A stretch of DNA of 33,604 nt from Gammaproteobacteria bacterium (GCA_018666555.1 JABIZD010000170.1:1-33604); one strand, 5' to 3'; shown: positions 1 through 8,878, numbered from the stretch's first letter. Numbers and translations are program-made. Notes: generated by a model from the letters alone, not told the origin.

Positions 1-1
1 C

Positions 2-865
2 GCATCACCTCTCGGCCGGACAGATCGGGCCCAAGCCTGTATAGCTGTGCTGACACCGGAACATTTTTTCCTGATTGATTCCGGCGCCGGATCGACAGAT
101 AACCTCGGTGCAGGTCGGCTGCCGATGGTGCGTCTTGACGGGCTCCTGCTAACACACTTTCATTCTGACCACATCGCAGAATTGTATGAGGTGAACCTAG
201 CCTCATGGATTCAGGGAAGGCCTGTACCATTGAAAGTGATCGGCCCCGTCGGAGTCGATCGCATTGTTGATTCGGTCAACCAAGGCTATGCCATGGATCG
301 TGACTATCGAACATCACATCATGGCGAGGCAATGCTACCGACTCAGCTCGGGGTACTTCAAGCAGAAACGGTAACTGAAGGCATCATCCTGGAACAAGGT
401 CATATGACGATTACCCTGTATACCGGCAGTCATGCACCGATTGACCCAGCCGTAGGTTATCGCTTTGACTATAAAGGCAGAAGCGTAGTTATCTCGGGCG
501 ATAGCCTGGTCACAGATGAAACCCGGCGTATAGCCGACGGAGCTGATCTGCTGCTGCACGATGCGCTGTCTGAACCGATTGTTTCGACGCTTTCTGAATC
601 AGCGAGTGAGGCAGGTTTGAGCCGCGTGTCCAAGATTATGGCAGACGTGATGGATTATCATGCTTCGACGACATCGCTAATTGAGCTGTCAGATCAGATA
701 GATGTTGGGGTTATCGCTTTATATCACCTTGTCCCTGCACCCGTGAACTGGTTCGTAGAGAAGATTTTCGAACGTGGCCTACCTGCCAACTATGTGATCA
801 CCGATGACGGCATGTGGTTTGATCTACCACTGCAATCGGACGAAATTATCATCACCTCACCCTAA
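2..865 (+). CDS. MBL-fold metallo-hydrolase, 5' end cut off by the window
   Basis: This is a zinc-dependent hydrolase of the metallo-beta-lactamase fold, RNase Z-like branch. The frame is open from base 2. The first GTG at 47 is unlikely to be the true start, because the upstream codons read ASPLGRTDRAQACIAVL, which resembles the family's usual N-terminal strand (GTGSP...RAGPxxxV). The metal-binding motif HFHSDH is encoded at 155-172. A later SGDS with LLLHDA supplies further metal ligands, and DYHAST and YHLVP fit the C-terminal histidine region. The gene ends at a TAA inside a GC-rich hairpin. The fold is clear but the substrate is not: phosphodiesterase, arylsulfatase-like and lactonase activities all occur in this branch. 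Only the start is missing. Confidence 0.85.
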   Translation, partial: ASPLGRTDRAQACIAVLTPEHFFLIDSGAGSTDNLGAGRLPMVRLDGLLLTHFHSDHIAELYEVNLASWIQGRPVPLKVIGPVGVDRIVDSVNQGYAMDRDYRTSHHGEAMLPTQLGVLQAETVTEGIILEQGHMTITLYTGSHAPIDPAVGYRFDYKGRSVVISGDSLVTDETRRIADGADLLLHDALSEPIVSTLSESASEAGLSRVSKIMADVMDYHASTTSLIELSDQIDVGVIALYHLVPAPVNWFVEKIFERGLPANYVITDDGMWFDLPLQSDEIIITSP

Positions 866-875
866 TGGGGTGAGG
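855..875 (+). terminator. Hairpin over the stop codon of the MBL hydrolase
   Basis: Perfect 8-bp arms CCTCACCC and GGGTGAGG flank a 5-nt loop that contains the TAA stop. No T-run follows on the plus strand, so this may be a weak or Rho-assisted terminator, or a 3'-end stabilising hairpin, rather than a classical intrinsic terminator. Confidence 0.4.
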
Positions 876-991
876 GTGTAGAGGAACAGAATATCCTCAG
901 GTTGTGACCCCGTCGCCGGGAACGTTATTCAGTAGCCTATGTCCCAACCAGTTTAGGTGTTCATTTGAAATTGTTTTAGGAGTAACCATAG

Positions 992-1654
992 ATGGGTGAA
1001 AATCTCGAAATCGAGGTATTCTGGTCCTTTCGTAGTCCCTGGTCGTATCTGGCGACAAAACGTCTTCGTGACTGGCAGGAGAATTATCAACTGACGGTGA
1101 GATTCAGGCCGGTCTATCCGATTGCGGTACGCACTCCAGAATTTTTTCATAATGTGCAGCCGCAGTGGTTCTCTTACTTCAGGACAGATGTGTTCCGGGT
1201 TGCGGAGTTTTTACAAAGGCCGTTTGTCTGGCCTAACCCGGACCCTGTCGTTCAAACTATTGATGCCGATGGGCTGCGACAAACCGGTAATGAACAGCCC
1301 TTTATCTCTCGTCTAACCAGCCTGGGTATTCTCGCAGAGGAGCAAGGCAAAGGTATTGAATTTGCCGATGAGGTATCGATGCTTATTTGGGGCGGCACGC
1401 CTAATTGGCATCAAGGTGACTTGCTAGCCCAGGCGACGGCTAGGGCTGGCCTGAACCTTTTGGCTATGGAGGGGCGTCTTGATGCCGAAGCAGACCGCCT
1501 TGAAGCAGCCATTCAGAATAACCAGTTGGCTCATGATAAAGCCGGGCACTGGGGTGTTCCTACCTGCGTCTACCAGGGAGAACCGTTTTTTGGCCAGGAT
1601 CGTCTTGATGTGCTGCTGTGGCGATTAGACAAGGATGGTTTGAATACGGATTAG
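992..1654 (+). CDS. DsbA-family / 2-hydroxychromene-2-carboxylate isomerase-like protein
   Basis: The 220-residue protein has the DsbA-like thioredoxin fold of the GST-kappa/NahD isomerase group. The N-terminal strand and helix read FWSFRSPWSYLA (about residues 9-20), where the Ser occupies the glutathione-contact position of NahD. The C-terminus carries the family's cis-Pro segment WGVPTCVYQGEPFFGQDRLD. The middle is the all-helical insertion typical of the family. A good ribosome site, AGGAG at 978-982, precedes the ATG at 992. The family catalyses glutathione-dependent isomerisation in aromatic degradation, but many members have no known substrate. The surrounding GST and dehalogenase genes make glutathione-linked detoxification a reasonable inference. 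Confidence 0.8.
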   Translation: MGENLEIEVFWSFRSPWSYLATKRLRDWQENYQLTVRFRPVYPIAVRTPEFFHNVQPQWFSYFRTDVFRVAEFLQRPFVWPNPDPVVQTIDADGLRQTGNEQPFISRLTSLGILAEEQGKGIEFADEVSMLIWGGTPNWHQGDLLAQATARAGLNLLAMEGRLDAEADRLEAAIQNNQLAHDKAGHWGVPTCVYQGEPFFGQDRLDVLLWRLDKDGLNTD

Positions 1655-1765
1655 AACATCAAGGCCAGGGAATTTCCGGAAACCCAATTAGCTAGTCGCT
1701 TTCTTGTTTTGCAAATGGCTGGGTCGTATTAAAATGCAATCTGTCAGTTAAGCCAACTGGTTTGG

Positions 1766-2827
1766 TTAAGTGCTGCGAATCAGGTCAATAATAGCTTGTG
1801 ATACTTGTTCCGGCTCATTCTCCTGCACGAAATGCCCGCCGCCTTTGATGGTGGTATGCGGCAATCCCTTTGTACCTGGTACGCGCTCGATAAATTGTAT
1901 CGCCATCCCAGCGGTAACCGGGTCGTTATCGGCAAACGCGCAGAGAAAAGGTTTCTCGAAGTGGTCAAAAAATGCCCAAGCTTTGCGTTGTTCTTCCATA
2001 GACGGTGAAGTTGGTAATGTGGGTACCTGGCTTGGCATAGCTCGAGGGCCCATTTTAAAACTGGCATCGGGAAAAGGCGCATCATAGGCCTTGGCGAGCT
2101 GCGTAGGTAGGGGCGAGCGTATACCGGCGGCATGAAGCATGAATTTGAATGCTCTGGTCAGGTTTGAGCGTTGTTCCATGGTCATCGACATCATAAAACC
2201 AATCGGCATATCTGCGCTTTCCCAGCAGAACTTCTGCCAGTAAGCGAATTTGGTTGCCTGGTTACCTGCCATTTGAGACAACGCACGTTGCATCTGTGCA
2301 AGGCTGGGCGTTGGCGAATTAGCCCGAAAATCTTCCACCTCTTTGATTACTTCGGCGGATATATCTGGATTGTAGGGCAAGCCGGTATTTGCAATTACCA
2401 CACGATTGAAACGATGAGCGTGATTGACCACTAGGCGCAGCCCAATCAGTCCGCCCCAATCCTGGCCGAAGAACGTGATGTCGGAAAAATCGTTTTTCTC
2501 CAGCCATTTCCCCATCCACTCAACCTGAACTTCATAGGTATAATCTTCAAGTGCTGCTGGCTTATCGGATTTTCCATAGCCTGGCAGATCGGGTGCGATA
2601 ACGCGCATGCCGGCTTGTGTCAGGTAAGGAATCATCTTGCGGTACAGGTAACTCCACACGGGTTGGCCGTGCATACAAAGGACTATCGGGCCGTCTGCAG
2701 GCCCTTCATCGAGATGGTGTATGCGTAGATCGCTGCCGTCTTGGGTTTGAATTGCAGTGTAGTGAGGAGCAAAAGGGTAGTCAGCTAAATCAGTAAACCG
2801 TTCCTCAGGTGTTCGAAGTATCAACAT
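1766..2827 (-). CDS. Haloalkane dehalogenase-type alpha/beta hydrolase (copy 1)
   Basis: The 353-residue alpha/beta hydrolase resembles subfamily I haloalkane dehalogenases, which replace a carbon-bound halogen with hydroxyl through an Asp ester intermediate. The oxyanion motif HGQP is at residues 53-56. The nucleophile elbow GQDWGG puts Asp123 as nucleophile, with the neighbouring Trp124 as a likely halide-binding residue. The acid is probably Asp302 (or Asp300) in FADNDP, and the base is His332 in GGHFVQE. AGGAGA lies upstream of the ATG. The gene follows the membrane-anchored protein upstream by 5 bases, so the two are probably co-transcribed. Epoxide hydrolases share the fold, but the Asp-Trp elbow favours dehalogenase. 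Substrate unknown. Confidence 0.85.
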   Translation of the reverse strand: MLILRTPEERFTDLADYPFAPHYTAIQTQDGSDLRIHHLDEGPADGPIVLCMHGQPVWSYLYRKMIPYLTQAGMRVIAPDLPGYGKSDKPAALEDYTYEVQVEWMGKWLEKNDFSDITFFGQDWGGLIGLRLVVNHAHRFNRVVIANTGLPYNPDISAEVIKEVEDFRANSPTPSLAQMQRALSQMAGNQATKFAYWQKFCWESADMPIGFMMSMTMEQRSNLTRAFKFMLHAAGIRSPLPTQLAKAYDAPFPDASFKMGPRAMPSQVPTLPTSPSMEEQRKAWAFFDHFEKPFLCAFADNDPVTAGMAIQFIERVPGTKGLPHTTIKGGGHFVQENEPEQVSQAIIDLIRST

Positions 2828-2832
2828 ATTGG

Positions 2833-3588
2833 TTATCTCTCCTTGCTAGGATGATCAGTTTTATCGGGAAAAAATGTGATGAACCGACCACGGGGTTTCG
2901 GTGTCTTGTGGATGTCTGGTAGCTCACAGATTCGATCCATTCGAGTTACGCTGCCATCGGCGTATTCCCATACTAATTGATCAGCATCCATATAGCGCCG
3001 TACTACCACTGGGCCCCAGCCGAAAACGTGGAAGTCCAGTACACCATTATTCCAGTTCATACTGGCAGAGGTTCTGGGGCAAAACTGCCTGCTACCAATA
3101 GTGAATAGAACTCCACCCTCAGTATCATTGGTATTCAGACCGGCCGTGCTGTTGGGGCCGCTATCGTGAATAACACCGCTGCTGGTGACAATCGTGCGTG
3201 AGCCGCATTGCTCGACACGTTCCAGATGGCCGACGTGGCCGGTTACACCGATCCAGAGTCCTCGAATATCTGCCGCTCCCTCAGGCAAAGGCTCCGTGCA
3301 TGACCTTAAAACAGGTAGTGGGAAGTGATCATAGCTGCATCCTGGCGTGTTGCCTTTGGCGATATCGGCGGCCAATTTTCCTCGTCCATCGAGGACGGGT
3401 AGTTGGCAGTAATTAATCGTGCTGCCATCTCCTGTGAGCGTTTGCGGGTCAGTCGTTAAGGGTGGCCGTGGTGAAAAAAAGGCAAAACAGAATACCGCAA
3501 TCAACAGAAGCGTCAGTGCTGCGAGGATACGCAGGAGAACTTTGACCATGCTGGGTCGGCTTCGCATTTCTGTTGGTGTGGAATTCAT
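2833..3588 (-). CDS. Membrane-anchored protein of unknown function
   Basis: I do not recognise this 251-residue protein. Residues about 15-41 form one strongly hydrophobic segment preceded by Arg and Lys, so it is probably an N-terminal anchor with the rest in the periplasm. The exported part has several Cys (in YCQLP, GCSYD, SCTEP, EQCGS, FCPRT and ICELP), enough for disulfides. It also has many Gly, Trp and short strand-like stretches such as GLWIGVTGHVGH and DFHVFGWGPVVVRRY, suggesting a beta-rich domain. Two internal Met codons (residues 8 and 14) are alternative starts because no clear ribosome site precedes the first ATG. It appears to be the first gene of a two-gene unit with the downstream dehalogenase. 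Confidence 0.7.
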   Translation of the reverse strand: MNSTPTEMRSRPSMVKVLLRILAALTLLLIAVFCFAFFSPRPPLTTDPQTLTGDGSTINYCQLPVLDGRGKLAADIAKGNTPGCSYDHFPLPVLRSCTEPLPEGAADIRGLWIGVTGHVGHLERVEQCGSRTIVTSSGVIHDSGPNSTAGLNTNDTEGGVLFTIGSRQFCPRTSASMNWNNGVLDFHVFGWGPVVVRRYMDADQLVWEYADGSVTRMDRICELPDIHKTPKPRGRFITFFPDKTDHPSKER

Positions 3589-3612
3589 GAGCCCAAAAGT
3601 AGCAGATTGCAG

Positions 3613-3634
3613 AAATTAATGTAAGGCATTATTA
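3613..3634. promoter_or_regulatory. Inverted-repeat motif (copy 1) in a divergent promoter region
   Basis: The 22-bp stretch reads AAATTAATGTA, two bases, then GCATTATTA. It contains the inverted repeat TAATG-N5-CATTA. A second copy at 10696-10717 matches at 20 of 22 positions and also precedes a GST gene. Here it overlaps TATAAT (3633-3638), a likely -10 element for the rightward GST. A TATAAT also reads leftward at 3636-3631, so the site could control both the GST and the divergent membrane protein/dehalogenase unit. The binding protein is unknown. Confidence 0.5.
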
Positions 3635-3663
3635 TAATCTAGTTTTGCAATGAGAATACAACT

Positions 3664-4701
3664 ATGCCTCTAACTCAACCCCTGCGCCTGAAAGGTGCAC
3701 CTGGTTCGCCCTATACTCGCAAGATGCTGGCTTATATGCGCTATCGCCATATTAGTTATGAATTGCTTATCGGCAATCAGTCTGCTGAAAAGATGGGCTT
3801 GCCTACGCCAAAGGTTGACCTGTTGCCAACCTTTTATCTACCGAATGATCAAGGGGAAGTTGAGGCTGTTGTTGATTCTACACCACTGATTCGCCGCTTT
3901 GAGAGGGCCTTCTCAGGAAGAGAAGCGCTGCCGATGGACCCGGTACTAGGATTTATTAACTACCTAATCGAGGACTATGCTGACGAATGGTTGACCAAAT
4001 CGATGTTTCACTATCGCTGGTACTATGCTGCAGACATCAAGAAGGCTGGGGATATTCTGCCGCTCTGGCGAGGTCTGCAGATGGACGATGACCAGCATTT
4101 AAAGGCTGCTGAGTTCGTCGCAGGAAGGCAGATTTCTCGACTCTATGTAGTTGGTTCCAATGATCTGACAGCGCCGGTGATTGAGGCCAGCTATGTTCGT
4201 TTCCTGGGTATCATGAACCGCCTGATTATGCGCCAGCCGTATCTGTTTGGAGATCGACCTGCTTCTGCTGACTTTGGCATCTATGCTCAATTGACCCAGT
4301 TGGCGAAGTTCGATCCGACACCTATGTCGATCTGCTTAAACCAGGCTCCACGAGTGTTCGCCTGGACAGATGTTGTTGATGATCTCAGTGGTCAGATCTG
4401 TGCTGAAGACGGCTGGATGTCCAGGGATAGGATAAAAGAGGGTTTGGCTGATCTACTCGCTGAAATTGGTAAAGTTTATGCTCCAGCGTTGCTTGCCAAT
4501 GCTCATGCGCTGCAGTCAGGTGAGAAGCAAATGGAAACCACGATTGATGGCAAACCCTGGCAACAGCCAACGTTTGCTTACCAGGGCCGTTGTCTGCAAT
4601 GGATCAATGCGGAGTATCGGAAACTAGGCTCTGATGAGCAATCCTGGGTTGACGATATCCTGGCAGGGACAGGCTGCGAATTTCTGTTGGTGTCTAGCTA
4701 G
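3664..4701 (+). CDS. Long glutathione S-transferase family protein (paralogue 1)
   Basis: The N-terminal thioredoxin-like GST domain (about residues 5-85) opens with LRLKGAPGSPYTRKML, where Ser/Tyr lie at the usual glutathione-activating position. Helices containing HYRWYYA and a C-terminal GST domain with PYLFGDRPASADFGIYAQL follow. At 345 residues it is well over the usual 200-240, with about 100 extra residues after the C-terminal domain. The protein from 13248 has the same layout and shares HYRW, the PYL-G-x-P-DFG segment and a DPxPxSI stretch, so the two are paralogues. The gene is preceded by the shared inverted-repeat motif and is divergent from the dehalogenase unit. A cytosolic glutathione-dependent activity is likely; the substrate is unknown. 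Confidence 0.8.
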   Translation: MPLTQPLRLKGAPGSPYTRKMLAYMRYRHISYELLIGNQSAEKMGLPTPKVDLLPTFYLPNDQGEVEAVVDSTPLIRRFERAFSGREALPMDPVLGFINYLIEDYADEWLTKSMFHYRWYYAADIKKAGDILPLWRGLQMDDDQHLKAAEFVAGRQISRLYVVGSNDLTAPVIEASYVRFLGIMNRLIMRQPYLFGDRPASADFGIYAQLTQLAKFDPTPMSICLNQAPRVFAWTDVVDDLSGQICAEDGWMSRDRIKEGLADLLAEIGKVYAPALLANAHALQSGEKQMETTIDGKPWQQPTFAYQGRCLQWINAEYRKLGSDEQSWVDDILAGTGCEFLLVSS

Positions 4702-4789
4702 TTTCTTGGTGTAAAGCATTGCTAGAGCCTACGGCGTTCGAGCGTGCTTAGAGACAGCTGTTTTTACGCGTCGGGGTTACCTGGGAAGA

Positions 4790-6484
4790 ATGAGTAGAAG
4801 AAAGGGGAAAGGGCACATGCTACAAAAAGGATTTTTGATACTCATTGGACTTGTTGTCCTCGGATGTTCGGTCGTATGGTTTAACCGAATTGACTTGATG
4901 CTGGCGGTGGTCAAGTATCAAAGCGATCGAGAATACGATATTGGGCCGAAACGTCAGATTGCCTGGCAGAGAGGTCCCGAAGAGGTTATCGGTAATGACC
5001 GCCTACCCAATATAATTTTCATCCTCGCCGATGATCTAGGCTACAACGATATATCAACCTTTGGTGGTGGTGTAGCAGACGGTCGGGTCAAGACGCCGAG
5101 CATCGATCAACTGGCAGCCGAAGGTGCTGTGTTTGAACAATCCTATGCCGGTAACGCGACCTGTGCTCCTTCTAGGGCCATGCTGATGACAGGGCGGTAC
5201 CCGACGCGAACCGGGTTTGAATTCACGCCGACTCCTTCTGGTATGGGACCGATGGTCTCGATGATCAGCGATAGTATCGATAACGGTTTGCCGAGTGGCC
5301 GGTTCAACGAAGCAGTTTCAGAACATGCGCCGTCATATGCTGAGCAGGGTTTGCCTTCCTCGGAAGTCACCATCGCCGAGGTGCTAAAAGCAAAAGGTTA
5401 TTACACGGCACATATAGGTAAATGGCATCTTGGCCGAGGTGATGGTTTTAAACCTAATGATCAGGGTTTTGATGACAGCTTGCTGATGGCAAGTGGGCTG
5501 TTTCTACCCGAAAATGACCCGAATGTAATTAATGCCAAACTTGATTTTGATCCCATCGACCAGTTCCTGTGGGCGCGACTAAATTATGCTGCTTCGTTTA
5601 ATAATGGGGGTAGCGAACGCTTTGAGCCTAATGGTTACCTGACGGATTACTACACAGATGAGTCGATTAAGGTCATCAAAACGAATAAAAACCGGCCTTT
5701 TTTCCTGTACCTGGCGCATTGGGGGGTTCATACCCCTTTGCAGGCGACTCGAGAGGATTATGAAGCCGTAGGTGATATCAAACCGCATCGACTTCGAGTT
5801 TATGCTGCTATGGTGCGCGCATTAGATCGCAGTATTGGCAGGATAAACCAAACTTTGATTGATGAGGGCCTCGCTGATAATACGATTGTGGTATTTTCCA
5901 GTGATAATGGTGGTCCGGGTTATGTTGGATTGCCTGACATTAATGCACCCTACCGTGGTTGGAAAATCAGTTTTTTCGAGGGTGGTGTTCGAGTACCGAT
6001 GTTTATCAAATGGCCAGAGCGGATTGCACCGGGAACCACTGTCGATAAGCCCGTTGCACACATTGATGTCATGCCAACCCTGGCTGCTGCTGCCGGTGCT
6101 GCCTTGCCTGGCGATGTGGAGATTGATGGAGTGGATATTCTGCCGCTGGCGACGGGTGATGCTGTTGGCCAGTGGCGTCGGCAGACACTTTTCTGGCAGA
6201 GCGGATACTACCGGGTCGTCAGGCATGGCGACTGGAAGCTTCAAGTCTCAAAAAGCCCGGACAAACAGTGGCTCTATAACCTGGCCGAAGACCCGACAGA
6301 GCAGGATAACCTCGCTGCTAGCCACTCGGAAAAGCGTCAGGAACTGATGGCCTTACTAGAGGCTCATCAGGCATCGGCGCGAGAGCCGCTTTACCCTTAT
6401 GTTGCCGAGATGGCGGTGGCTATCGATAAAACATTGGCTGATTACTTTGAATCTGGCGACGAATATATACATTGGCCGAACTGA
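4790..6484 (+). CDS. Arylsulfatase (S1-type sulfatase), membrane-anchored
   Basis: Hydrolyses sulfate esters using a formylglycine made from Cys. The metal-binding start NIIFILADDLGYNDIS (about residues 74-89) is followed by the maturation motif CAPSR within NATCAPSRAMLMTGRYPTRTGFE. The helper motif HIGKWHLG and a later FSSDNGGPGY metal-site segment are also present. Residues about 10-30 form one hydrophobic stretch, so the enzyme is probably tethered to the inner membrane facing the periplasm. An alternative ATG at 4817 has the better-placed purine-rich ribosome site (AAGGGG at 4802), so the protein may start nine residues later. The Cys-type site needs a maturase (FGE or anSME), and none is visible here. 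The substrate may be an aryl or sugar sulfate. Confidence 0.9.
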   Translation: MSRRKGKGHMLQKGFLILIGLVVLGCSVVWFNRIDLMLAVVKYQSDREYDIGPKRQIAWQRGPEEVIGNDRLPNIIFILADDLGYNDISTFGGGVADGRVKTPSIDQLAAEGAVFEQSYAGNATCAPSRAMLMTGRYPTRTGFEFTPTPSGMGPMVSMISDSIDNGLPSGRFNEAVSEHAPSYAEQGLPSSEVTIAEVLKAKGYYTAHIGKWHLGRGDGFKPNDQGFDDSLLMASGLFLPENDPNVINAKLDFDPIDQFLWARLNYAASFNNGGSERFEPNGYLTDYYTDESIKVIKTNKNRPFFLYLAHWGVHTPLQATREDYEAVGDIKPHRLRVYAAMVRALDRSIGRINQTLIDEGLADNTIVVFSSDNGGPGYVGLPDINAPYRGWKISFFEGGVRVPMFIKWPERIAPGTTVDKPVAHIDVMPTLAAAAGAALPGDVEIDGVDILPLATGDAVGQWRRQTLFWQSGYYRVVRHGDWKLQVSKSPDKQWLYNLAEDPTEQDNLAASHSEKRQELMALLEAHQASAREPLYPYVAEMAVAIDKTLADYFESGDEYIHWPN

Positions 6485-6612
6485 CAAGCAATACAGCGTC
6501 TTAACAAGCTGATATCAGAAGCGAGCTGTCCTGGGAGAAGTTAAATCCCATCGAAAAAGCCAGGGTGCAGCGGATTGGGCCAGGTAATAGCTATGGCAGC
6601 TGGCCAGCTGAG

Positions 6613-7458
6613 TCAACCCAGTTTGCTGAGTACCTGACAACGCTTCATTAACCGGCGCGCACTCTGGTTAAAATCATCGCGGCGATGTAGCACCCGGCGG
6701 TTATCCCAGATGATCAGATCGAAGGGCTGCCATTGTTGCTGCCAGACGTTTTCGGGTAAAGCGGCATAAGACCAGATCTCATCCAATAGTGCTTCGCTAT
6801 CGTCGAGTTCAAGTCCTGGTATGTAGGCCCATTCCCGGCGCCCCAAGTACAGCGCCTGTTTGCCAGTTTCAGGGTGGGCGGTAATGACGGGGTGCACTGA
6901 GCCAGGTGCGTCCCGAGGATCATCGAAGGCTTCAAAGCCGGGACGAAGTTTCCCAACACTGGTATGTGCAGCATTATGCTTGATGGACAGACCGCGTAGA
7001 CGAGCCAAGAGATCATCCGGGATTGCCATAAGAGCAGCATTTTGGTCAGCAAAATAAGTATCGCCACCTTTTTCAGGTATCTCGATGCCTAATAGAACGC
7101 TGGCCGGTGGCGGGTTATCGATGTAGGTCATATCGGAATGCCAACTGGCTTCGGCATTGCCGAGCCCGCCAATGGGTTTACCATCCTTGAGAATATTTGA
7201 GAGCTGGGTGACATAACGATTTTTGATCTTGGCCCGTTCTGATTCTGGCAGGCGGCCCATGGGAATTTCTTCCAGAGGACCAAATCGGGAGCTGAAGGCT
7301 TGCAGTTCATCTTCATTGATATGTTGCCTGCGTATGCGCAGTACGCCGTAGGTGAGCCAGGCTTCATAGACTCGATTGAACTCATCATTAGTGATTGACC
7401 TGACGTCGATGTCTGAAACCTCGGCTGCAAAGTTCAAACTTATGGGGTTGATATTCAT
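6613..7458 (-). CDS. TauD/TfdA-family Fe(II)/2-oxoglutarate dioxygenase
   Basis: The 281-residue cytosolic enzyme couples 2-oxoglutarate decarboxylation to substrate hydroxylation. The iron facial triad is visible: His107 and Asp109 in WHSDMTYI, and His258 in WDNRRVLHRRDDF. Arg268/Arg269 about 11 residues later is the expected 2-oxoglutarate anchor. GGDTYFADQ is also typical of the TauD branch. GGAAG lies just upstream of the ATG. The gene follows the selenoprotein by 25 bases on the same strand, so they are probably one transcript. Family members cleave taurine, alkyl sulfates or 2,4-D ethers. The sequence alone does not choose, although the nearby YeiH exporter would fit sulfite or sulfate release. 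Confidence 0.88.
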   Translation of the reverse strand: MNINPISLNFAAEVSDIDVRSITNDEFNRVYEAWLTYGVLRIRRQHINEDELQAFSSRFGPLEEIPMGRLPESERAKIKNRYVTQLSNILKDGKPIGGLGNAEASWHSDMTYIDNPPPASVLLGIEIPEKGGDTYFADQNAALMAIPDDLLARLRGLSIKHNAAHTSVGKLRPGFEAFDDPRDAPGSVHPVITAHPETGKQALYLGRREWAYIPGLELDDSEALLDEIWSYAALPENVWQQQWQPFDLIIWDNRRVLHRRDDFNQSARRLMKRCQVLSKLG

Positions 7459-7483
7459 GATAGCTTCCGGTGGTTTGAGTCGC

Positions 7484-8665
7484 TCATGTCAAAACTGTTC
7501 TTGGAACAATGATCCTGCTCATGTAGGACAGTTCGGCGTGAGCTGTAAACATTTTATTGAATTTGAGGATCGCAGTTCCCAGGGCGGTCTCGTGCCAGAA
7601 TAGCCTCTCTAACTGTTCCTGGTTGTAACGACCTGGTTGAGCAGTCAGGGCCTCCAGATAGAAAACCTTGGCATCTTCAATAGCGCTTTTGAACCATTTG
7701 AGTTCAGCGATGGGCAGGGTTTCATTGTCGAGCAGGGTACCGAGTTTCTCAATATTCTCAGTCATGGAATATCCGGACACGCCAACCAGGGAGCGGCCGG
7801 CTCGTCTGCGTTTACCCAGATCATGCCAGGGTACCAGGGTTTGCAATTCGGCACGCAACGCGGCATTCCAGGAATCGTTGTCTTCAGTGGGTTTGCTGAA
7901 GGACACCGGACAGGCGGGTGCATCATTAAGCCCTGCTGGCGGTGCATCCTCTGGAAAATCAGCCAGAACAGGACCGCTTGGAGCCCGTAACAGCTTCAGG
8001 GCCGCGTCAATCACGCGATGTTGAAATGCGGCATCGTCAGGTTTACCGAGAGGGCGACCGAGGGGAAAGCTTACCCAGAGTGTACGCGGAGGTTGCATAC
8101 TTTCAGCGTTCTCTCGCACCAGGCTGATACCTGTGGTCATAATGCCTTCTTTTTCGAGATAAAAGGAGAGCGCGCACACGGCGCGCGTGCAGTTGGGTCA
8201 CACAGGCGTTAAAAAAACGGCATCAACCTTATCTTGTTTTAATAGCCCTGCAACCTGCGATGCTGAGGTTACATAGGCTTCAGGGTTCAAACCGGCGCCC
8301 ATAAAACTATAGTGAATCTCAGCCAGGGAACCAATCTTGCCATCCGCTTCGAGTTCCCGAAATCGATCTATGGGAAAAACCAGGTTGACGTCTTCGGTGA
8401 ACCCGACCTTGTCGAAGTTGACTGAGCTGTGCGACATAACAAGGTTGTCGGCATCTTCACTTCCTGAAATCGGTCTGAAGGTGGAATCAATGAATTCAAA
8501 ACCAGGGGCATCACGGAAATGTAGTCCTGCCGTGGTAATTAAGGCTATGCGCAGTTCAGCGATTTCTCTATTAAGGTGGGTCCATACCATTGGGCCTAGT
8601 GGCGGCTGGACTTTTGACATAAGATGCTCGCGTTCGTACTTGGGGAGATCAATAAGTCTTACCAT
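7484..8665 (-). CDS. GrdB-like selenoprotein (reductase selenoprotein B family), UGA read as selenocysteine
   Basis: One 393-codon gene with an in-frame TGA at 8200-8198 (codon 156). Upstream of it (155 codons) the frame ends in DAVFLTPV. After the TGA the same frame continues without a break as PNCTRAVCALSFYLEKEGI and then 237 residues in all. Both halves match one family, glycine/sarcosine/betaine reductase selenoprotein B-like proteins: SHSSVNFDKVGFTEDVNLVFPIDR in front, and FPLGRPLGKPDDAAFQ and GPVLADFPEDAP behind. With Sec156 and Cys159 the active site is a UxxC redox pair. A SECIS-like hairpin follows the TGA. The only upstream start for the back half is a GTG inside that hairpin, which argues against two genes. 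No GrdA or GrdC partners are nearby, so this is a stand-alone homologue of unknown substrate, apparently co-transcribed with the TauD-type dioxygenase. Confidence 0.88.
8170..8186 (-). promoter_or_regulatory. Bacterial SECIS-like hairpin for selenocysteine insertion
   Basis: Counting the U of UGA as 1, bases 15-20 (GCGCGC) pair with 26-31 (GCGCGC). The loop is CGUGU, with G22 and U23 near its apex. In E. coli fdhF the critical loop GU is at 23-24, so stem position, loop size and GU placement nearly coincide. An alternative 6-bp stem (bases 11-16 with 22-27) is also possible. The element lies inside the coding sequence, as bacterial SECIS elements do. Confidence 0.75.
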
Positions 8666-8878
8666 GGTGCGTTATATCTGTATGGCACAGCTAATGTTGA
8701 GTTGCTTAGATTTCTGCCGCAGAGCCAGTCTTGAAAAGCAGACCATCTGTTTAACCTTCCCAGTAGTAGACAGGCAAGGGACAGGCGGTGCCGGGTGGTG
8801 GTAGTCCTCCCTGAATTGGTTTTCATCCTGACTGGTTTAGTGATGACCATAGAATAATATTGACACAGCAGGAAACAA

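Noticed and set aside
5822-6244. 140-codon frame antisense to the sulfatase
   Set aside because: It lies wholly inside a clear sulfatase gene and has no family resemblance or ribosome site; it is a shadow frame.
7484-8179. Separate gene starting at GTG 8179
   Set aside because: The start lies in the SECIS-like hairpin, is in phase with the upstream frame, and the product lacks its own N-terminal family segment. The selenoprotein reading explains both halves.
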